The notes under the pieces are model-generated. The model had not been told where the DNA came from. It did no database searches and was given only the letters and a program-made list of their open reading frames with translations. A DNA stretch of 64,000 nt from the NCBI GenBank assembly GCA_018857735.1, contig JABMCL010002965.1, positions 235,001-299,000 on the forward strand. The letters are read 5' to 3'. This DNA is from Alviniconcha marisindica. Lineage: Eukaryota; Mollusca; Gastropoda; Provannidae. Shown piece by piece: positions 58,850 to 64,000 of this stretch. The position numbers and the translations under genes are program-made. Within the stretch, counting starts at the first letter, position 1; the number at the start of each line of letters is the position of its first letter.

Positions 58850-58985
58850 GGACCCCTTGACACAGATGGCGGAGGAGCGCCAGGAGCACAACCTGAAGAT
58901 GAAGAAGATGGAGGCAGAGATGGAGCAGGTGTTCGAGATGAAGGTCAAAGAGAAGAAACAGAAGCTCAAGGACTCAGAAGCAGAT
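58850..58985 (+). CDS. Septin-7 exon 11 (coiled coil, first part)
   Basis: Acceptor GGTGATTGCAG, donor GTAAGT at 58986. Completes Lys390 and encodes 391-435. [20 protein letters not shown] is the highly charged heptad-bearing coiled coil that septin-7 uses to pair with partner septins. Both borders lie in tandem arrays. Confidence 0.96.
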
Positions 58986-59345
58986 GTAAGTTGGGCAGAA
59001 GTAATGGTGACTATCGCAGTGAAAAGCAGATGTAAGTTGGGCAGAAGTAATGGTGACTGTCACAGTGAAAAGCAGATGTAAGTTGGGCAGAAGTAATGGT
59101 GACTGTCAAAGTGAGAAGCAGATGTAAGTTGGGCAGAAGTAATGGTGACTGTCACAGTGAGAAGCAGATGTAAGTTGGGCAGAAGTAATGGTGACTGTCA
59201 CAGTGAGAAGCAGATGTAAGTTGGGCAGAAGTAATGGTGACTATCGCAGTGAGAAGCGCATGTAAGTTGGGCAGAAGTTATGGTGACTGTTGCAGTGAGA
59301 AGCAGATGTAAGTTGGGCAGAAGTAATGGCGACTCTGTCGCAGTG
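58986..59345 (+). repeat. 46-bp repeats carrying eight copies of the exon 11 donor
   Basis: GCAGATGTAAGTTGGGCAG recurs with exact 46-base spacing; donor GT at 58986, 59032, 59078, 59124, 59170, 59216, 59262 and 59308. Units differ by few substitutions. Since 46 is not a multiple of three, use of the next donor shifts frame; continuous reading from the exon stops at 59078-59080. Each unit also has an acceptor-like CGCAG or CACAG 12 bases before the donor copy. Confidence 0.95.
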
Positions 59346-59792
59346 ATTTTGCTGGACATGACGAGGCCGTTGTTGGGGTATAAAGATGGTTTGCTGTTGA
59401 ATTGGATATTGCTTACAATGTGGTGCAGGTTAAGCTGTTCATGACCTCAGATATATATGTGAAACAGAAAAGAAGGGTTTGGTCACGTTATTTCTGGTAG
59501 GTTGCACTTGCAGGAAAACAGGTCACTAACTTATGAGAGTCTTTTTCTAAGCATGGAAATTCATAATGGTGAATGAGCAGAGAAAATAAATAACATGCTC
59601 TGTTAGGGTTATACTTATAGAGTTAGTTTATGAAAACTCCAGATATTATCTTAGGGTCTTGGAGTTAGTGCATGAAAATTCTGCAAAAGAGGTCAGACCA
59701 CTGCAGCGGACGAAAAAGAGCTTTGAACAGCCAGCTGGCAATTCATGTTACAGCAGAATGACATTTCATGTTACATGCCTATTTCTGCGCAG
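59346..59792. other. Middle of intron 11
   Basis: Single-copy-like DNA between two splice-site arrays; no exon is recognised. Confidence 0.5.
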
Positions 59793-60491
59793 CTCCAGAA
59801 ACAGTCGGAGCATATGAAGAAGAGCTTGGAGCAGCCGATTACCTGACTGACATTCCGTGTTACACCTGTTTGTGTGCACAGCTCCAGAAGCAATCACAGC
59901 AGATGAAGAAGAGCTTGGAGCAGCCGATTACCTGACTGACATTCCGTGTTACACGTTTGTCTGGACAGCTCCAGAAGTGGTCAGAACAGATGCAGAAGAG
60001 CTTGGAGCAGCAGATTACCTGACTGACATTCCATGTTCCATATGTTTGTCTGGACAGCTCCAGAAGCGGTCAGAACAGATGCAGAAGAGCTTGGAGCAGC
60101 AGATTGCCTGACTGACATTCCATGTTCCATATGTTTGTCTGGACAGCTCCGGAAGCGGTCAGAACAGATGCAGAAGAGCTTGGAGCAGCAGATTGCCTGA
60201 CTGACATTCCATGTTCCATATGTTTGTCTGGACAGCTCCGGAAGCGGTCAGAACAGATGCAGAAGAGCTTGGAGCAGCAGATTACCTGACTGACATTCCA
60301 TGTTCCATATGTTTGTCTGGACAGCTCCAGAAGCGGTCAGAACAGATGCAGAAGAGCTTGGAGCAGCAGATTAGCGAACATTCTATGTTACATGTGTTTG
60401 TATGCACAGCTCCGGAAGTGGTTGGAGCAGATGAAGAAGAGCCTGGAGCATCAGATTACCTGACTGACATTCCATGTGTTTGTGTGCACAG
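59793..60491 (+). repeat. Eight tandem copies of the exon 12 acceptor and first 14-17 codons
   Basis: Exon-start equivalents at 59793, 59882, 59969, 60058, 60147, 60236, 60325 and 60410 (spacings 82-89), real start at 60492. Each is preceded by TTTGTCTGGACAG or TTTGTGTGCACAG and reads like LQKRSEQMQKSLEQQIT before TGA; the copy at 60325 ends differently (QQISEH). The coding similarity to the true exon start LQKRSEQMKKSLEQQ is strong. Confidence 0.95.
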
Positions 60492-60637
60492 CTCCAAAAG
60501 CGGTCGGAGCAGATGAAGAAGAGCCTGGAGCAGCAGCAGCGGGAGCTTGACGAGAAGTGGAAGAGCTTTGAGAGAGAAAAGGCTGCGTGGGAGGAACAGT
60601 GGGGCGAGAGACGGAGATCATTGGAAAATCAAAAAGA
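60492..60637 (+). CDS. Septin-7 exon 12 (coiled coil, second part)
   Basis: Acceptor TGTGTGCACAG, donor GTAAGT at 60638. Encodes 436-483 plus two bases of 484. QRELDEKWKSFEREKAAWEE continues the heptads. The donor overlaps an in-frame TAA (GAG TAA), so a transcript that fails to splice here ends at ...ENQKE. Confidence 0.95.
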
Positions 60638-62895
60638 GTAAGTTGTTGGGAGTTTCAGTTATACTACTAATTTGCAAGAACTCACAAATTTAGTCAGAGA
60701 ATGATGGAGAAAATGTCATATGCCTGTAATTATTTTGTTGTTTGTATTTTTGGAGATGGTTTCTGTTCCATTATGTAGAGATTGAAAATAACAAATTCTC
60801 TGGTTATGTTCCGTTTCTGTCTATGGGGCTGGGCATCCAAAAGTATTATCCAGAAAACTTTGCTTGTAGCCTGTGTTGTCTTTTGGGCCATTTTGGTTCC
60901 TTCTGAATAACCTTTTATTTTTGCATGTTTATGTCTACAGAATGTACTTAAGGTGTGCATTTATCTTTGGTAATTCTTCTTTGGGCGTGGTTCTTATAAT
61001 ATTCCGTGTTATTAATTTTTTTCTCTCAAGACTAAACCATGCTCTAAAAACAAAAGAAGCGAGCCAGCATTGTCTACTAACGGCCAAAATAAAAAGCATT
61101 TGCCAAACGGAGCCTGATCTGTTCTAACACAGTAACAGATGGTACACTGCCAGTATTCTAATGGTACGCATATGATGTTGGTGATGCAACTAATTGCAGA
61201 TCCCTGCCCAATCTGCTAGGCTGCTGGTACCCCCATGAGCACAACGCTGGGGGAAGGTAATCCATTCTCGAGGAAGGAGCCCATAGCAGGACTGGCCAAG
61301 CTGGTCTTGGCTCACAGGGGAAGGGAGAGAATTAAGCCCTAGGCACTGCAAAGCCTGTGCTCATAACGAATAGCAGAGGGAAGGAATCGTCGTATGCATC
61401 AGACTGTCCACTCATTCACACAGCGCGCCACCGTCTTTCTGCGGCCTGGGCCTGAATAGATTGAGTTGTTTTAGAGTTCATCGGAATGAATAGATTGAGT
61501 TGTTTTAGTGTTCGTTAGAACGAATAGATTGAGTTGTTTTAGTGTTCACTGGAATGAGTAGCTGCCAATCACCCATGCAGCTTCAGTCAATAGGACGGTC
61601 ACAAACAAAAGTCCGCCGGAAAAGCCCCAAGAGTGTTCTTGAAGTCGGCCCAGCATCTGAGGACATTAAGCCCAACATCACCATCACCCCAACTGTGGTG
61701 GCCATCTTTGGCCCACAAGCAACAGAGTAAAAGACTGGCTGGTGGCTTCTGAACCAATCCTTTAAAATAAGCAGCATATGGCCACTGATGATAAGAGAGA
61801 TTAGCTGCAATCAAATGTGGCAACTTCATTCATTTTTAACCCTGCGTTTCACCCATCGACACAGTGTGACGATGGTCGGATCAGAAGCCTGTGGCATTGT
61901 GGGACCACAGCTGTGGCGTGTAGAGCTTAGCACGGAACTCCTTGTGATGATGTGGACAGTGATGTGTGCAAGTGGATTTCCTACGCTATTCCTTGCTGGC
62001 AGATGAGAGTTGCCTGGCCTGGATTCTCCCCCTTGTTCTGTCTTAGAACCCTTGGCTTAGTCTGGCCTTGTAGGCGGCTTCCTGGAAGTCACGATTTCTT
62101 TTAGTGGCATATTGAATTGGGTGCTTTGAACTTGCTAAGTTTTGCCTTGTACTGGTACCCTTTCATCGAGACTTGCTGTGGATTCCAGCCGTACTTTTAG
62201 CGCATGACCTGATGGGAAACATTTCATGTGTCTATGCGTTTTTCTTCCTCATTTGGGAGTTGTGTTTGAGAGGTGGGAAGAGGAATGTGCCTGTTTTCAA
62301 GGCTGCTGATTATCAGGAACAGTTGAGTTGAAGACTTCTGCATGGAGTGGATTACCTTCCTGCTTGTTAGACGTGGCCTCAGAGGCTTGGGGCATTGCGT
62401 TTTAGGGTTGTCTTAACAGGCTTACGGCATCTTTTAGGTGTGCATACCAGGCTGCTGTATGCTTTTCTTACAATTGAAAATTTCATGCCAGAGTAGCAGA
62501 GTCAAATGGGCATCTTTGCCCACCTCTGTAGTGTGAAGATAAAGAGTTAAATGGGTTATGGGCATCTTTGCCCACCTCTGTAGCGTGAAACTATAGAGCT
62601 AAACGGGCGTCTTTGCCAACCTGTGTAGCATGAAACTATAGAGCAGCTGCTCACTACCAAGGCTGCTCTTGTCTTAGCACATTTCTGTATGGGGGCCAGG
62701 GAAAGAGATGAAGAGGAAAAAAGATTCGACTGATAATTGTAAACTTTCAGCAACCTGCAGATGGAGAGAAATAGACTCTCTCAACCTTGCAGCAAATGTA
62801 GGGTTCGTTTGTTTCCGGTCAGTTATCTGCTGGGCAGTGGAAATAAATAAATGTTTTTGATGTTAAGGCAACCTCTTCTGCACATTAACATGATC
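60638..62895. other. Intron 12 (or 3' UTR of a short form)
   Basis: Small tandem repeats at 61450-61560 (GAATAGATTGAGTTGTTTTA, three copies) and 62482-62645 (GGCATCTTTGCCCACCTCTG, three copies). 61645-61700 contains a minus-strand CATCTGAGGACATTAAGC dispersed piece. No further exon is recognised. Confidence 0.5.
62842..62851 (+). terminator. Candidate polyadenylation signal
   Basis: Overlapping AATAAATAAA followed by TGTTTTTGATGTT, a GU-rich element. It could end a form that stops at the TAA after exon 12, giving a 3' UTR of about 2.2 kb. Position and context only. Confidence 0.3.
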
Positions 62896-63113
62896 TTTGC
62901 TTCCAGTCTGGGTCCGTCTTGGAGGTGGGGAGGAGAGAGAAAAAGGAAACGGCTAATAATACTTTTGAGCTCACTACAGCCCCTTGCACACGGAAACCTG
63001 GTGTCTGCGTCCGTCTGAGAGGTGTGGAGGAGAGAGAGAGAAAAGAAAGGACTGATAATACCTTTGAGCTCACTTCAACCCCTTGCACATGTAAACCTGG
63101 TGTCTGCTTCCAG
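62896..63113 (+). repeat. Tandem copies of the exon 13 acceptor region
   Basis: About 100-bp units share TTTGAGCTCACTTCAACCCC, CTTGCACA and AAACCTGGTGTCTGC. The first has a complete TTGCTTCCAG acceptor (exon equivalent 62907, LGPSWRWGG...). The second has lost the CCAG by deletion. The third is the real exon start at 63114. Confidence 0.8.
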
Positions 63114-63330
63114 TCTGCGTCCGTTTGAGGAGGACACCAAAGGGAAACGGTCGCCCAAAACCGAGCTGCTTAGGCTGGGGGGTAGCTTGCGCAGGGGAGA
63201 CCACTCGGGCAGGTGGGACCTCCGCTGGGACCCAGACAGTAGTTTGGCAACAGGGGTTGTTGTTGTAGTTGAAGACACACACGCAATGGAGCCTGCCAGG
63301 GCTGCACTTGCCCACCTTGTAAACCAGTAA
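63114..63330 (+). CDS. Candidate septin-7 exon 13 (C-terminus)
   Basis: Acceptor GTCTGCTTCCAG in the right phase (2) to follow exon 12. It encodes D484 then LRPFEEDTKGKRSPKTELL and runs open to a TAA at 63328-63330 (residue 555). The first 20 residues are charged and tail-like; the rest (a GVVVVVEDTH stretch) looks unselected. A donor GTGGGA at 63213 would let the exon end at 63212 and continue beyond the window. Exon start is moderately supported, its end weakly. Confidence 0.45.
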
Positions 63331-64000
63331 CAAACAAAAAAAGTAATTTTTTTTGGTCAGTGACCTGTCTGATTTTAAAAGTCAAAATGTCAGGTTGTAA
63401 GGTGGATTTACTGTGTTTAAGGTCTTCCAGATCTAAATATAACACCTGAACAGTTAATTACTTGCCTTTTTGTTTCATTTTTTTCATCATTTTGACCCGA
63501 AATTGTAAGGTGACCTGTGATGGTTTCAGGCCACGTAAGCGATAACACTGTCTTGTTTTATCTCAGGAAGGGGTCCTGACAAAAGTTGCGATTTTCTGTG
63601 GGTTTCCTTGACTAGTTCACCTGCACTGTTGACTAGAATGATGTTAAGTGTAAAAAAAAATATCAGTCATTCCCAGAACGAGCATAGGTGAACCTTAAAT
63701 ACAATGAAATGGTCATCACTCTTCAAGTCTTGCCTGGTTGATCTGTTTTTCAGGAAATGGGTACTGATGAAGTTTACAATGAAGGAGTTTTGTCTTGTCC
63801 ATCTCTTATAAACCTCAGGCACTGATGAAAGTGATAAAAGAAGCGGTCGTCTATCAATACATTATTTTCTTTGAACCTCCAATGAAGCAGCAAGTGCTTT
63901 GCATTCAGGAATTGACTGCTACCCCCCTCCACCCCCCCCACTGTATTCCTTGAATTTTCCTTTCTTGGTTTGCTGCTGGCAGGTTCTGTTGTGTTGTGTG
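63331..64000. other. 3' region; possible further exons
   Basis: Three related acceptor-like segments: TTATCTCAGGAAGGGGTCC (63562), GTTTTTCAGGAAATGGGTAC (63747) and AAACCTCAGGCACTGATG (63814), looking like another diverged tandem unit. No conserved septin tail is recognised, and no clear polyadenylation signal. Confidence 0.35.

Larger units (their letters stand above)
21982..63330 (+). other. Septin-7 (Peanut-type) gene, whole coding span
   Basis: Septins are GTP-binding cytoskeletal proteins that assemble into hetero-oligomeric filaments at the cortex and cleavage furrow; the septin-7 class is the core subunit with a C-terminal coiled coil. Joining the 13 exons listed gives an unbroken 555-residue frame. 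Landmarks are an N-terminal charged extension (19-86), alpha0/polybasic segment (YRKSVKKG, 100-107), P-loop (116-123), DTPG (172-175), AKAD (253-256), GRQYPWG (323-329) and coiled coil (about 391-483). Septin-7 assignment rests on strong similarity along the core, for example [17 protein letters not shown] and [17 protein letters not shown]. Every exon border is GT/AG with matching phase. The N-terminal extension exceeds that of the short vertebrate form and recalls longer invertebrate ones. The last exon is uncertain. Confidence 0.93.

Noticed and set aside
58340..58850. Asp/Gly-rich frame as an independent gene
   Set aside because: It has no promoter or start of its own; it makes sense only as a possible splice extension of septin exon 10.

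Overview
The window is animal nuclear DNA. It has long introns with GT/AG borders, no bacterial-style gene packing, abundant (CA)n, (GA)n and poly-C/poly-G tracts, many minisatellites, and several copies of tRNA-derived SINEs. The density of simple repeats and the style of the short interspersed elements suggest a lophotrochozoan, most likely a marine gastropod mollusc. That is an inference; nothing in the window fixes the species.

One protein-coding gene can be supported. It is a septin of the septin-7 / Peanut type on the plus strand, with coding exons from 21982 to about 63330. Twelve downstream exons (38756 onward) join without a frame break and give the whole septin GTPase core: P-loop [16 protein letters not shown], the septin-unique GRQYPWG segment, and a C-terminal coiled coil. 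A good first coding exon lies at 21982-22035, leaving a 16.7-kb first intron. Two other phase-0 candidate first exons (6394-6441 and 26556-26567) suggest alternative promoters. If the 6394 exon is real the gene covers nearly the whole window. The last exon is the least certain part and the gene may continue past base 64000.

Layout: 1-5.6 kb, repeats with no gene; 5.6-6.6 kb, candidate upstream first exon; 6.6-20 kb, microsatellites, minisatellites and SINEs; 20-22 kb, GC-rich 5' region with a duplicated leader and exon 1; 22-38.7 kb, intron 1 with a candidate internal promoter and large arrays; 38.7-39.05 kb, exon 2; 39-49.9 kb, intron 2; 49.9-60.6 kb, exons 3-12; 60.6-63.3 kb, intron 12 and a candidate last exon.

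The most unusual property is that tandem repeats run across the exon borders of this gene. The acceptors of exons 2, 11, 12 and 13 and the donors of exons 9 and 11 are each copied several times beside the real site, with pieces of coding exon carried along. Exon 4 has a degenerate copy, and the array after exon 3 may derive from that exon. The copies usually lead to early stops or alternative C-termini. They could be splicing decoys, raw material for isoforms, or by-products of a repeat-prone genome. RNA data are needed to choose.
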